From Microbacterium memoriense (lineage in GTDB: Bacteria > Actinomycetota > Actinomycetes > Actinomycetales > Microbacteriaceae), in contig NZ_JAODOR010000014.1 of assembly GCF_025398275.1 (NCBI RefSeq), forward strand, positions 1 to 64,000: DNA of 64,000 nt, in the 5' to 3' direction. Numbering within the stretch: the first letter of the stretch is position 1; each line of letters opens with the position of its first letter. The notes below the pieces were generated by a model, which was not told the DNA's origin, searched no databases, and saw nothing but the letters and a program-made list of their open reading frames with translations. Below are positions 36,703 to 45,902 of the stretch, piece after piece. A program made the translations under genes and the position numbers.

Positions 36703-36707
36703 AAGAG

Positions 36708-37469
36708 TCAGTCTAGCACGGCGATTGCCTCAGCCTCGGCGCCGCGGCCCCACCGGAAAGGGGACACCGTCGGGTCGCCGGGCAGCCAGAAGCGCCACGG
36801 AAAGACGGTGGTGCCCGCGACGCCCGCGACGCCGACGCGCGGCCCCGCAGCGATCTCCTTCGCACGGGATACCGGTAGCCGCAGCCGCGCGACGGCGTCT
36901 TCCTGCGGCAGGCCCGCCACGGCGTCGATCCCGTCGTGGAGCGGATGCCGGAGCCCCACCGCCGCGCCGAGCCGCCCGGGCCCCCGGGCGAGATCGCGGG
37001 CCGAGCGCGCGGCCGGGCGCCGGGCGAAGGCGGCATCCACCCCGTCGATGACCTCACCGGCCCTCAAAAGGATTCCCCCGGCGACCCCGACCGGACCGCA
37101 GACGACATTGACGCACGAGTGGATGCCGTGACTCAGGTAGACGTAGAGATGCCCCGGTTCGCCCCACATGGTGGTGTTCCTCAGGGTGCGTCCCATCCGG
37201 GCGTGCGATCCGGGATCGGGAATCGACCCGGTCCCCGCACCGTGGTAGGCCTCGACCTCGGTCAGCCGCACCGCCACCGTCACGCCGCCGGCCTCCACTT
37301 CGAGCACTCCGCCGAGCAGGCGGGGCGCCACGTCGACCGGCAGCCCGGTCAGGTCCGCCCGGGTCGCCGCGGCAAGGCGCGAACCCCCACCAGTCGTATG
37401 GGCATTCGGTGTGGCGACGCCTCGCGTGCCCCACCAGGACTCACCCGCACCACCGGCCATGCGACTCAT
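36708..37469 (-). CDS. 3-methyladenine DNA glycosylase (AAG/Mpg family)
   Basis: Removes alkylated purines from DNA. The 253-residue protein has [20 protein letters not shown] (Glu of the active site), [21 protein letters not shown], and [16 protein letters not shown] 37469 is preferred because it overlaps the upstream stop by 4 bp (ATGA); an alternative start 24 bp earlier would overlap more. It is last in a chain of overlapping genes from the zur side. Confidence 0.92.
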   Translation of the reverse strand: MSRMAGGAGESWWGTRGVATPNAHTTGGGSRLAAATRADLTGLPVDVAPRLLGGVLEVEAGGVTVAVRLTEVEAYHGAGTGSIPDPGSHARMGRTLRNTTMWGEPGHLYVYLSHGIHSCVNVVCGPVGVAGGILLRAGEVIDGVDAAFARRPAARSARDLARGPGRLGAAVGLRHPLHDGIDAVAGLPQEDAVARLRLPVSRAKEIAAGPRVGVAGVAGTTVFPWRFWLPGDPTVSPFRWGRGAEAEAIAVLD

Positions 37470-38878
37470 CCTCGCGGCGGGGTCTGGCACCACGAAATGT
37501 CGAATCCACTGAGGGTGACGACCTCGGTGCCGTCCCCGAGCGCGACGACGTGGGTCTGCACGCGCTCAGGCAACGGCAGGAGGTACCCGTCGTACGGGTT
37601 GTCGACGACATCCGGGGCGACGAGGAACGCCGCGTACCGCCCACTGGGCGAGACGCACGTCTCCATCAGCGTGTCCGTCGGCTCGACCGCGAACACCGAC
37701 CGCGCGACGCCCTCGGCATCCACGACGTCGACCGAGGTGGACGACACCGTGAAGCCGTCGAGCTGTGCGAGCACGCGCAGCGTCGACCCGTCGGCGAGCG
37801 GGGTGATGGCATTGAGCTGTCCGAGGGCAGGGTCGGTCGCCGACAGCGGGGTCTCTTCGGCGGTCGCGAGATCGATCGCGACCGGAGCGTCGGTGCGCTG
37901 GACGACGGCGACGGTCGATCCGCGGGCGATGCCCTCGATCGTCAGCGCGTTGCCGAGTGCGACCGGCTCCCCGCCCGCGGACGAGGCGAGCGTGAGCGCG
38001 CCGTCGAACGTGATCATGAGGATGCTGTCCGTCCCCGGGACGAAGCGCCAATCGCCCACGCGCGAGTCGCCGCCGGGCCGCTCGATCGCGGTCGGCGCCT
38101 CGCTCGCCTCCGCGGCGTTGAGGGATGCCGTGAACAGCTCGCTCTCGCGCCCGCTGTCGGCGCTGATCGACGCGTCCGTGAAGGTGTACCCGACCAGGTT
38201 TCCCCGATCGGCGCTCTGCAGGTTCGACACGACGCCGTCGCCGGGCAACGGCAGATCCCGCTCGCCCGTGCCGTCGAGGTCGGTGACGATCACGTGCGAC
38301 AGTCCGTCGTCGTCGACGGTCGAGACCACCAGGTGGCTCGAGGTGGCCCGGAAGTCCTCGATGTGTTCATGCGTGTAGACGGGTTCCGCCGCATCACCGA
38401 CCAGGTCGGTGCGGAAGATCGTGTCCCCGGCCGCGCTCCGCGTCAGGACGAACACCGTGAGCCCCGGCGTCGTGAACGACTCCTCGATCGTCGCCGCAGG
38501 CCCTCCGCCGATCCCGGTGACGTCCGTCACGGTGACGGCATAGTCGGTCTCGTCCCAGAGCGGCAGCGCGAAGCGGATACCGATGCTCCGCCCCGAGGTA
38601 TCGACGGTGAAGTCTGCGGCGGGCGTCACGGTCACCTGCTCGGGCGTGATCTCCTGCAGCGACTGCGTCGTCGTGATGATCATGCGCGATCCGGATGCCG
38701 CGACCGCCGCATCCGGATCGACCTGCACCCCGGTGACCCGCGGCCCCTGGGCGACCGAGATGGCCGCCGCGGCCAACCCGAGGACAGCGAGGATGCCGAT
38801 CACGATCGCGAAGCTCGTGACGAAAGCGCGCGACCGGCGCCGCCGCGCGCGCGCGCGCCGCGATCCGTCAGTACTCAT
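37466..38878 (-). CDS. hypothetical membrane-anchored beta-propeller-like protein
   Basis: A 470-residue protein with a very basic N-terminus (RRARARRRRSRAF), one membrane segment at about 20-44, and an Ig-like segment followed by repeated beta-rich blades containing VVSTVDDDGLSHVIVTDLDG and DWRFVPGTDSILMITFDG. Blade spacing resembles a propeller. Function unknown. It overlaps the TIGR03943 gene by 11 bp and the glycosylase by 4 bp, so it belongs to the same operon. Confidence 0.75.
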   Translation of the reverse strand: MSTDGSRRARARRRRSRAFVTSFAIVIGILAVLGLAAAAISVAQGPRVTGVQVDPDAAVAASGSRMIITTTQSLQEITPEQVTVTPAADFTVDTSGRSIGIRFALPLWDETDYAVTVTDVTGIGGGPAATIEESFTTPGLTVFVLTRSAAGDTIFRTDLVGDAAEPVYTHEHIEDFRATSSHLVVSTVDDDGLSHVIVTDLDGTGERDLPLPGDGVVSNLQSADRGNLVGYTFTDASISADSGRESELFTASLNAAEASEAPTAIERPGGDSRVGDWRFVPGTDSILMITFDGALTLASSAGGEPVALGNALTIEGIARGSTVAVVQRTDAPVAIDLATAEETPLSATDPALGQLNAITPLADGSTLRVLAQLDGFTVSSTSVDVVDAEGVARSVFAVEPTDTLMETCVSPSGRYAAFLVAPDVVDNPYDGYLLPLPERVQTHVVALGDGTEVVTLSGFDISWCQTPPRG

Positions 38879-39629
38879 ACGGGTCCTTCGGCTGATCGAC
38901 GACGGCGACCGAGGCCGCATCGATCTGCAGGCGCCCGTCGACGTCGCGAATGGTGCCGGTCACGGTGACCCACGTGCCGGTGTCCGGTGCATCCGAGACC
39001 GCGATCGGCACGCTCGCCGGCTGCGCATCGATCACGCAGTGCGTGATCACCAGCCGCGTGAGGTCGAAGCCGTCGCCGCCGGGCGTGACGAACCCGGTCA
39101 GGGTGATCTCGTCGCCGTCGAACGCTTCCGGGTTCGTCGCGGTCGCAAAGACACTGGCCCATTCGCCGACGCCGAAAGCTGCGGTGTCGCCGGTCGCGGC
39201 GAGCGCGATCGTGTCGGAGCCTTGGAAGAGCGGCGCGGTTCCGGTGTCCCGTGACATCGCGAGCTCGGCCGACAGGGTCGCGGGCGGGGTGAGGACGATC
39301 GCCAGCGCGGTTCCGGTGGCGAGGACCCCGCCGGTGACAGTCGCGATGACGCCCGCCGCGCTGGGCCGATGCGCGGATTCCGCGTGATCGTGCGCGTCGC
39401 CGTGGTCGTGTCCATGATCCGACTCGGCGCCGAGCGGTAGGGCGAAGCTCGCGATCGTGCCGAGCAGCGCGACGATCGCCATCGTCACCGCGAACCATGC
39501 CGACTCCGGGTTGATGTACAGGCCGAGCTGCCCGGTGAGGGTGAGCGCGATCGTGACGGCCGCCAGCGCGGCGGTCAACCCGACGCCCAGCAGGCGGGCG
39601 CCGAACTGCGAGGTCCGTGACTCAGACAA
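38868..39629 (-). CDS. TIGR03943 (DUF1980) family protein
   Basis: A 253-residue membrane protein of the TIGR03943 family, which is regularly paired with DUF318 permeases. Two N-terminal membrane segments flank a His/Asp-rich loop (HGHDHGDAHDHAESAH, about residue 70-85), a likely metal-binding stretch; a third segment follows, then a beta-rich domain with TLTGFVTPGGDGFDLTRLVI. It overlaps the permease gene by 8 bp. Confidence 0.9.
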   Translation of the reverse strand: MSESRTSQFGARLLGVGLTAALAAVTIALTLTGQLGLYINPESAWFAVTMAIVALLGTIASFALPLGAESDHGHDHGDAHDHAESAHRPSAAGVIATVTGGVLATGTALAIVLTPPATLSAELAMSRDTGTAPLFQGSDTIALAATGDTAAFGVGEWASVFATATNPEAFDGDEITLTGFVTPGGDGFDLTRLVITHCVIDAQPASVPIAVSDAPDTGTWVTVTGTIRDVDGRLQIDAASVAVVDQPKDPYEY

Positions 39630-40647
39630 GGAGGTTCACCACCCCGCCGATGACGATCGCGGACAGGACGACGATCACGACGAGGCCGACCAGCACCTTC
39701 GTGCGGAAGGTCGTGCGCAGCAGCGCCAGCATCTTGACGTCGACGAGCGGTCCGACAAGCAGGAAGGCGACGATCGACCCCGGAGTGAACGTCGACGCGA
39801 ACGACAGCGCGAAGAACGAGTCGACATTCGAGCAGATCGACACGATCATCGCGAGCGCGATCATGGCGATGATCGACAGCGCCGGGTTCGAGCCGATCGC
39901 GAGCAACGCATCCCGCGGAACGAGCACCTGCACGGCACCGGCCAGCGCCGAGCCGATCACGAGGGCGGGCATGACCGCGCGGAGCTCCACGACGAACTGC
40001 GCGAGGCTCCGCCGCCTCTTGCCGCCCGTCTCCTCTTCGACGATCGCGCACGTCGCGCGGAAGCGGTCGGTGACCAGGCCGTCCGGGTCCGGATGCCGGC
40101 TGTACAGCCAGCCGATCAGGTTCGCGATCGCGTAGCCACCCAGGAGTCGGGCGATGAGGATGCCGTCGTCGAAGCCGAATGCCTGATGCGTCGTGATGAT
40201 CACGATCGGGTTCACGATCGGCGCCGCGATGAGGAACGTGAGGGTCTCGGGGACGCTGAACCCGCGCATCAGCAGGCCGCGGGCGAACGGGACGTTGCCG
40301 CACTCGCACACCGGGATCAGCATTCCGAGCAGCGACAGGACGGCCCGGCGGCCCCAGGCGTTCCGCGGCATCCACCGTTCGATGACGCCGGGCGGCACCC
40401 ACACCTGCACGACGATCGACAGCAGCACGCCGAGGACGACGAACGGGAGCGATTCGATCAGCACGCTGATCGAGAGGGTCAGGCCGTCCTGCGCGCGCGT
40501 GGGGAGGCTCGGTCCGGGGGTCAGCAGCGCCACCACGATGAGCGCGGCGACGACGATGATCCCCGCGCCCACGAGGAGCGCCGGGCGCACCCGAGGATCA
40601 CGTTGCAGACGCTGCGTGCGCGGCGCCGTAGTGATCTGGTCAGCCAC
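39622..40647 (-). CDS. DUF318 / ArsP-type permease
   Basis: A 341-residue membrane permease with about eight hydrophobic segments. The family motif CECGNVPFARGLL follows LSLLGMLIPV, and SICSNVDSFFALSFA lies in the second half. Family members include organoarsenical exporters, but the position after a Fur-type regulator and next to TIGR03943 suggests metal handling. GTG 40647 overlaps the regulator stop by 8 bp with GGACGAG just upstream. Confidence 0.9.
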   Translation of the reverse strand: MADQITTAPRTQRLQRDPRVRPALLVGAGIIVVAALIVVALLTPGPSLPTRAQDGLTLSISVLIESLPFVVLGVLLSIVVQVWVPPGVIERWMPRNAWGRRAVLSLLGMLIPVCECGNVPFARGLLMRGFSVPETLTFLIAAPIVNPIVIITTHQAFGFDDGILIARLLGGYAIANLIGWLYSRHPDPDGLVTDRFRATCAIVEEETGGKRRRSLAQFVVELRAVMPALVIGSALAGAVQVLVPRDALLAIGSNPALSIIAMIALAMIVSICSNVDSFFALSFASTFTPGSIVAFLLVGPLVDVKMLALLRTTFRTKVLVGLVVIVVLSAIVIGGVVNLLV

Positions 40648-41062
40648 GCTCGTCCGGCGCGGGGGCTGCAGGAGCATTCGCGGCGCAATCCGCGCAGACA
40701 CCGAAGATGTCGACGACGTGCTCAGCCTGCGTGAACCCGTGCTGGGCTGCGGTGCGCTGCGCCCATTCCTCGACGTCGCTGGCCTGGATCTCGACCGCGC
40801 GACCGCACGAGCGGCAGATCAGGTGATGGTGGTGACCCGCGCTCGAGCACGCGCGGTAGATGGCTTCGCCCTCGGGGCTCTGCAGTTGGTCGGCTTCGCC
40901 GCTTGCGGCGAGGGTCGCCAGTGCCCGGTAGACCGTCGCGAGGCCGATGCCCGTGTTGTCGGTACGGAGCGCGGCGTGAAGGTCCTGGGCGCTGACGAAT
41001 CCAGCGGCGTCGCCGAGCGCCGTGCGCACGCGATCGCGTTGCCAAGTGTTGCGCTGGACCAT
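40640..41062 (-). CDS. zur: Fur-family regulator, probable Zur
   Basis: A 140-residue Fur-type metal-dependent repressor. The winged helix includes TGIGLATVYRALATLAASGE, the metal site HHHHLICRSCG, and the second CxxC is CADCA. ATG 41062 is chosen over a 15-residue extension. It lies between ZnuABC and the DUF318 permease, and a Zur-type box is seen before znuA, so zinc is the likely cofactor. A Fur or other metal specificity is less likely but not excluded. Confidence 0.85.
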   Translation of the reverse strand: MVQRNTWQRDRVRTALGDAAGFVSAQDLHAALRTDNTGIGLATVYRALATLAASGEADQLQSPEGEAIYRACSSAGHHHHLICRSCGRAVEIQASDVEEWAQRTAAQHGFTQAEHVVDIFGVCADCAANAPAAPAPDERG

Positions 41063-41139
41063 GGTTCGCAAGTGTACCCGCGCGGTTTCGGAGGCGGCTG
41101 GGAGCATGGCGCGGCATCCACCGCCCCCCTACTGGGGAA

Positions 41140-41994
41140 TCAGCGGGTGACGCGGCCGCGGCGGCTGCCGACGATGCGGCAGACCAGGTAGATCGCGAAC
41201 GACAGCGTCGTGATGTACGGACTGACGGGGAGCGTCCCCATGACCGCGAGCAGGATGCCGCCGACCGCCGCGACGACGCCGAACACCGCCGAGAGCAAGG
41301 GCAGGGCGAGTTTGCCCGAGGTCACGCGGGCCGCGGCGGCCGCCGGCGTCACGACGAGCGCCATCACGAGCAGCGCGCCGATGATGTGCACGGCGACGGC
41401 GACGACGAGGCCGAGCAGCAGCATGAATCCGAGCGAAACCGTGACGGTCGGAACGCCCCGTGCGGCGGCGGATTGCGGGTCGAGGGAATCGAAGCTCAGC
41501 GGACGCCAGATCAGCAGCAGTGCGACGAGCACGAACGCCGAGATGCCGATGAGCCAGCCCAGCTGAGCGTTCTGCACCGACACGATCTGACCGGTGAGCA
41601 GACTGAACCGGTTCGCGCTCCGGCCGTCGTACAGCGAGAGGAACAGGATGCCGAGGCCCAGGCCGAACGGCATGAGCACGCCGATGATCGAGTTGCGGTC
41701 ACGGGCTCGCGCGCCGAGCCAGCCGATCAGCGCCGCCGCGATCAGCGACCCCACGATCGATCCGGTGACGACATCCACGCCGATCAGCAGTGCCGCGGCG
41801 GCTCCCGCGAACGACAGCTCGCTGATGCCGTGTACCGCGAATGCCATGTCGCGCTGCATCACGAAGACACCGATCAGGCCGCCGACGAGCCCGAGGACGG
41901 CGCCCGCCCAGATCGAGTTCGACACGAGCGCGAGGATGTCGCCGTAGTCGGCGAGGCCGCCGAACATCGCGTCGCCCACGTCGGACCAGTTCAT
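41140..41994 (-). CDS. znuB: zinc ABC transporter permease ZnuB
   Basis: A 284-residue ABC-3 family permease with about eight membrane segments. Family features include DMAFAVHGISELSFAGAAAA and VVAVAVHIIGALLVMALVV. It overlaps znuC by 4 bp. Together with znuC and znuA it forms a zinc (or manganese) uptake system controlled by the Zur-type box upstream of znuA. Confidence 0.92.
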   Translation of the reverse strand: MNWSDVGDAMFGGLADYGDILALVSNSIWAGAVLGLVGGLIGVFVMQRDMAFAVHGISELSFAGAAAALLIGVDVVTGSIVGSLIAAALIGWLGARARDRNSIIGVLMPFGLGLGILFLSLYDGRSANRFSLLTGQIVSVQNAQLGWLIGISAFVLVALLLIWRPLSFDSLDPQSAAARGVPTVTVSLGFMLLLGLVVAVAVHIIGALLVMALVVTPAAAAARVTSGKLALPLLSAVFGVVAAVGGILLAVMGTLPVSPYITTLSFAIYLVCRIVGSRRGRVTR

Positions 41995-42812
41995 GAGTGA
42001 TCCTCGTGGTCGTGATGGTGGTGGGAGTCCTCGGCATCCGGCGCACCGACGACGACCAGCCGGTCGCCCGCGCGCAGCACGAATACGGGTGCGCCGTACA
42101 GGTCGGTGAGCACCGGTGAGGTGAGCACTTCTTGCGGGCGACCGAGGGTGAAGCGGCCGTTCGCGAGGTAGAGGATGCGGTCGACCTTGCCGAGGACGGG
42201 GTTGATGTCGTGTGTGACCAGGAGGACGCCCGCGCCGGTCTTGCGGTGTTCGTCGATCAGCCGCACGACGCCCTGCTGGTTGGCGAGATCGAGGCTCGTG
42301 AGCGGCTCATCGCAGAGCAGCAGACGCGGATCGTCGGCGAGCGCCTGTCCGACGCGCAGGCGCTGCTGCTCGCCGCCGGACAACACGCCGACCGGCTTGT
42401 CGGCGAAGTCCCGCGCGCCGACGGCATCGATGAGCGCTTCGACGCGGTCCCGGTCGGAGCGCCGCACGAACGGCAGACCGAACCGGTGTCCGTCGACGCC
42501 GAGGGCGATCAGGTCCCGCCCGCGCATCGCGGTGTCGCGCGAGAGGGGTCGTGCTTGCGGAAGGTAGCCGATGCGCCGGTTGCCGCGGTGGTGCACCGGC
42601 TCGCCGAGCGCCGTGATCGTGCCCTCGCTGAGCGGTTCGAGCCCGAGAATCGCTCGCAGCAGTGTCGTCTTTCCCGACCCGCTGGGGCCGAGGACGGCGA
42701 TCAGTTCGCCGGGCGCGACATCGAGGTCGAGGCCGCTCCACAACTCGCGGTCGCCGCGCCGGAGCGCCGCGCCGCGCACCTGCAGGACAGGGGGGGTTTC
42801 GGCCTCGCTCAC
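41991..42812 (-). CDS. znuC: zinc ABC transporter ATPase ZnuC
   Basis: A 273-residue ABC ATPase. Walker A is GPSGSGKTTLLRA, the signature LSGGEQQRLRVGQAL, Walker B LLLCDEPLTSLD, and the H-loop LVTHDINPV. The C-terminus is His-rich (DSHHHHDHEDHS), consistent with metal handling. GTG 42812 overlaps the znuA stop by 4 bp (GTGA); an upstream frame extension would intrude into znuA. Confidence 0.95.
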   Translation of the reverse strand: MSEAETPPVLQVRGAALRRGDRELWSGLDLDVAPGELIAVLGPSGSGKTTLLRAILGLEPLSEGTITALGEPVHHRGNRRIGYLPQARPLSRDTAMRGRDLIALGVDGHRFGLPFVRRSDRDRVEALIDAVGARDFADKPVGVLSGGEQQRLRVGQALADDPRLLLCDEPLTSLDLANQQGVVRLIDEHRKTGAGVLLVTHDINPVLGKVDRILYLANGRFTLGRPQEVLTSPVLTDLYGAPVFVLRAGDRLVVVGAPDAEDSHHHHDHEDHS

Positions 42813-43801
42813 CGCGCCAGCGTACCGGCCAACGCGTCGACGTTCGCCTGCATCCACGTCAGATACGTGTCACCCTCGGGCACGAGTTCGGTGAATTCGA
42901 GGACGGGGATGCCGGCATCCTCGGCCTTCGTGATCACTTCGGTGGTCTCGGCGCCCCCGGTCTGCGCATTGACGATCAGGGCGCTGACGTCACCGGAGGC
43001 GACGATGGTGAGTGCCTCGAGAAGTGTGGCGGGCGGGACGTCCTGCCCTTCTTCGACAGCTTCACTGAAGGCAGCCGGTGTCGCGTTCTCGAGCCCGGCG
43101 GCGGCGGCGAGGTAGAGCGGGACGGGCTCGGTGACGAAGATCTGAGTGCCGCTGTAGGTCGCCGCGATCTCGTCGAGGGAGGCTTCGATGCCCTCGACGC
43201 CGGCCGCGAAGCTCTCGTAGTTGGTCTCGTAGGTCGCCGCGTTGTCCGGGTCGATCTCGGCCAGCTCATGCGCGATCTCTTCGGCGACATGGGCGATTGT
43301 GTGCGGGTCGTACCAGACGTGCTCGTTGAAGCCCTCGACGTGATCGTGCCCCGCATGGTCGTCCGCGGCATCCGTCTCGTCGTCGGCGTGGTCGTGCTCC
43401 TCGTCACTGTGGCCGCCGTTCTCGGGCCAGTCGTGGGAGTACTCCACCGCCATGATGACCGGTGCTTCGGTGCCGGTGGCCTCGATGAGCGAGTCGAGGA
43501 ACGCGTCGTAGCCGCCACCGTTCTCGATCAGAAGATCGGCCTTCGACACCGTCAGCTGATCCTTCGCGGATGCTTCGTACGAGTGCGGGTCCTGCGAGAT
43601 CGAGTCGATGATCGAGGTGACCTCGATCAGGTCGCCGCCGATCTCCTGCGCGATGTCGCCGTACACGTTCGTCGAGGCGACGACCGTGAGCGTGCCGTCC
43701 TCCTCGGAGGATGCCGACGGCGCGGCGCCGGCACATCCGGCGAGGACGAGGGTGGAGGCCAGGACGAGCGCACCTGCGGCGGGAAGCTGTGTGGAAGGCA
43801 T
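42809..43801 (-). CDS. znuA: zinc ABC transporter substrate-binding lipoprotein ZnuA
   Basis: A 330-residue lipoprotein with lipobox LAGC (Cys23). It contains the Zn-binding residues of the ZnuA family and a His/Asp-rich loop (ENGGHSDEEHDHADDETDAA onward, then HAGHDHVEG), followed by NEHVWYDPHTIAHVA. The Zur-type box and TAGAAT -10 lie just upstream, suggesting a leaderless transcript repressed by zinc. Confidence 0.95.
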   Translation of the reverse strand: MPSTQLPAAGALVLASTLVLAGCAGAAPSASSEEDGTLTVVASTNVYGDIAQEIGGDLIEVTSIIDSISQDPHSYEASAKDQLTVSKADLLIENGGGYDAFLDSLIEATGTEAPVIMAVEYSHDWPENGGHSDEEHDHADDETDAADDHAGHDHVEGFNEHVWYDPHTIAHVAEEIAHELAEIDPDNAATYETNYESFAAGVEGIEASLDEIAATYSGTQIFVTEPVPLYLAAAAGLENATPAAFSEAVEEGQDVPPATLLEALTIVASGDVSALIVNAQTGGAETTEVITKAEDAGIPVLEFTELVPEGDTYLTWMQANVDALAGTLAR

Positions 43802-43807
43802 CCCATG

Positions 43808-43834
43808 ATTCTACGCTACTGATAATCGTTCTCA
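43808..43834 (-). promoter_or_regulatory. Zur box and -10 element of znuABC
   Basis: TGATAATCGTTCTCA at 43820-43834 fits the TGAnAAnnnTTnTCA pattern of actinobacterial Zur boxes. On the minus strand TAGAAT (43808-43813) lies 6 bp before the znuA ATG, so the operator covers the -35/-10 spacer. Confidence 0.8.
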
Positions 43835-43846
43835 GATCTCGAGCCC

Positions 43847-45268
43847 TCAGGTCCAGGTGAAGTCGGCGAGCGCCAGGTCGTGCGTGCGCGTGACGTAGCT
43901 GTCGGTGCCGCCGGGCCAGTTGGACGTGATCCGGCCCGAAACCGGATGCCGGTACCAGCTGTCGCAGCCGGTCCAGGCGGATGTCGCCAACTGCGCCTGC
44001 ACGTCGTCGTCCCACTGCTGTTCGGCGGCCGCTGTCGCCTCGATCGCGCGTCCCCCGGCGCCGACCATCCGGTCGACGGCGAGGCGCATGTGCCGGGCCT
44101 GCGCCTCCAGCATCCGGATGATCGAACTGCCGCCGAGGTTCGTGTTCGGGCCGTACGACAGCATCAGGTTCGGGAATCCGGGCACGTAGATCCCCAGGTG
44201 CGCCCTCGCGCCGAGCGCCCACTGCTCCTGCAGATCCGCACTATCCCGCCCGGTGATGCGGATGCCCCGGAGAAAGGACTGCGTGTCGAATCCGGTCGCG
44301 TAGACGAGGACGTCGGCGGGATGTCTCACGCCGCCCGTCGTCACGATCGCGCCCGGTTCGATCCGCTCGATGCCCTCCGTGACGACGTCGACGTTCGGGC
44401 GGCAGAGTGCCGGGTAGAAGTCGTTCGAGAACAGGATGCGCCGGCATCCGATCGGGTAGTCCGGCGTGAGCGCTCGGCGCAGGTCCCGGTCGCGCACCCG
44501 AAGACGCAGGTGGGTCAGCGTCACCGCCCGGCCCATGCGCGCGGCCGGCGAGCCGGGATCGAGCTGGCGGGAGAACAGCTCGCCGAGCGCGCGGAAAAAC
44601 GGACGCTCGGCGCGCGCGGCGAACCGGCGATACCACGGCGGATAGACCGCATCCGGTTTCGGCCAGATGTAGCTCGGCGTGCGCTGGAACAGCGTGACCT
44701 GCCGGGCGGTGACCGCCAGCTTCGGCACGACTTGCACGGCGGTCGCCGCCGCGCCGATCACCGCCACTCGCGCCGAGGCCAGGTCGAGATCTTCCGGCCA
44801 GCGCGCCGTGTGGAATGCCGGACCGCCGAACGAATCGGCTCCCGCGATCGCCGGGATCACCGGATTCGACAGCTGGCCGACGGCCGGCACCAAGAGGTCG
44901 ACCTCGTCTGTTTCGCCGGTGTCGAGCGTCACCGTCCACGCGGCGCCGGTCCACTGCGCCGCGACGACGCTCACCCCCAGCCGCGTGCGCGGCGTCACAC
45001 CTTCGCGGTCGGCGACACCGCGGAGGTACCGCAGGATGTCGGGCTGCTCGGCGTAGCGCCGGTTCCAGGATGCCGACGGCGCCCAGGAGAACGAATAGAA
45101 GGGCGACGGCACATCGCACGCGGCTCCCGGGTAGGTGTTGTCGCGCCACACCCCACCCAGGGCATCGGCCCGCTCCCACAGCCGGATGTCGCGGTACCCG
45201 TGGCGCAGGAACTCGGCGGCGACCGCGATCGCACCGAAACCCGAGCCGATGATTCCGATGCGAGGCAT
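43847..45268 (-). CDS. flavin-dependent monooxygenase, Baeyer-Villiger type
   Basis: FAD- and NADPH-dependent monooxygenase of 473 residues. The FAD motif is GIIGSGFGAIAVAAEF, and the Baeyer-Villiger fingerprint FxGxxxHxxxW is met by FGGPAFHTARWPED. The second nucleotide motif reads VIGAAATAVQ, with the middle glycine replaced by alanine. It converts ketones to esters in characterised relatives; substrate here unknown. ATG 45268 overlaps the TetR stop by one base. It is divergent from the GMC oxidase operon. Confidence 0.88.
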   Translation of the reverse strand: MPRIGIIGSGFGAIAVAAEFLRHGYRDIRLWERADALGGVWRDNTYPGAACDVPSPFYSFSWAPSASWNRRYAEQPDILRYLRGVADREGVTPRTRLGVSVVAAQWTGAAWTVTLDTGETDEVDLLVPAVGQLSNPVIPAIAGADSFGGPAFHTARWPEDLDLASARVAVIGAAATAVQVVPKLAVTARQVTLFQRTPSYIWPKPDAVYPPWYRRFAARAERPFFRALGELFSRQLDPGSPAARMGRAVTLTHLRLRVRDRDLRRALTPDYPIGCRRILFSNDFYPALCRPNVDVVTEGIERIEPGAIVTTGGVRHPADVLVYATGFDTQSFLRGIRITGRDSADLQEQWALGARAHLGIYVPGFPNLMLSYGPNTNLGGSSIIRMLEAQARHMRLAVDRMVGAGGRAIEATAAAEQQWDDDVQAQLATSAWTGCDSWYRHPVSGRITSNWPGGTDSYVTRTHDLALADFTWT

Positions 45269-45846
45269 CACTGCTCCCGGACGGCGGCGAGCACGGCTGC
45301 GGTGCTGAGATCGAGGACGTCGTCGCGCGTGAGCGTCTCGCGCTGCAGCCATTCACGGCAGAGCGCTTTGATGAACGCGGCGACCGGGCGCAGGCGTGCG
45401 CGGAGCGCGGCGTCATCGGGCAGGCCGAGTGCGTCGAGCACGAATCGCGCCGCACGGTCGTCCGCGACGTCGACGAGCACCTGCACGTCACCCCCGTCGT
45501 GCATCCCCTCGGCGCCGGCCGTGTTGACCCACCGCTGACCGTACGTCCGCGCCCCCTCGAGGATCCACGCCATCATCAACCGCGCCCGCTCGGCGATCGG
45601 ACGCCCCTCGAGGTCGGGCAGCTCCTCGACAGGAAGACGCACCGACTGCGTCATGACAGCGAGGAACAGCTCGCGCTTCGACCCGAAGTAGTGGTGTAGA
45701 AGTCCCCGTGCGACACCCGCGGCGGCGGCGAGTTCCTCCATCGAGATGTCGTCGTAGCGCCGCTCGCGGTAGAGCTCGCTGGCGGCATCGACGATCTGCT
45801 GCCGGCGCTCGTCGGGGCTCAGCCTCGTCCTCGGGGTCTCGCTCAC
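45268..45846 (-). CDS. TetR-family regulator of the catabolic island
   Basis: A 192-residue TetR repressor, GTG start, with DNA-binding region at about 12-60 (RRQQIVDAASELYRERRYDD, then SMEELAAAAGVARGLLHHYF). It is co-transcribed with the downstream monooxygenase (TGATG overlap) and divergent from the GMC oxidase. An imperfect palindrome with arms CTATTG/CAATAG in the 56-bp gap is its likely operator. Confidence 0.88.
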   Translation of the reverse strand: MSETPRTRLSPDERRQQIVDAASELYRERRYDDISMEELAAAAGVARGLLHHYFGSKRELFLAVMTQSVRLPVEELPDLEGRPIAERARLMMAWILEGARTYGQRWVNTAGAEGMHDGGDVQVLVDVADDRAARFVLDALGLPDDAALRARLRPVAAFIKALCREWLQRETLTRDDVLDLSTAAVLAAVREQ

Positions 45847-45864
45847 ATCGGTCAGTGTGATCGG

Positions 45865-45896
45865 CTATTGGCAAAGTGTCAATAGTGGGTTACGGT
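45865..45896. promoter_or_regulatory. TetR operator and GMC-operon promoter
   Basis: A 21-bp inverted repeat at 45865-45885 has perfect 6-bp arms (CTATTG/CAATAG) and inner similarity. It overlaps the plus-strand -35 TTGGCA (45868-45873), which is 17 bp from the -10 TACGGT (45891-45896), itself 6 bp before the GTG start. The layout is classic for repression. Confidence 0.7.
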
Positions 45897-45902
45897 GGCC
45901 GC

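Noticed and set aside
41063..41139. Zur box directly upstream of the zur-like gene
   Set aside because: No TGAnAAnnnTTnTCA-type sequence was found; only the one before znuA fits.
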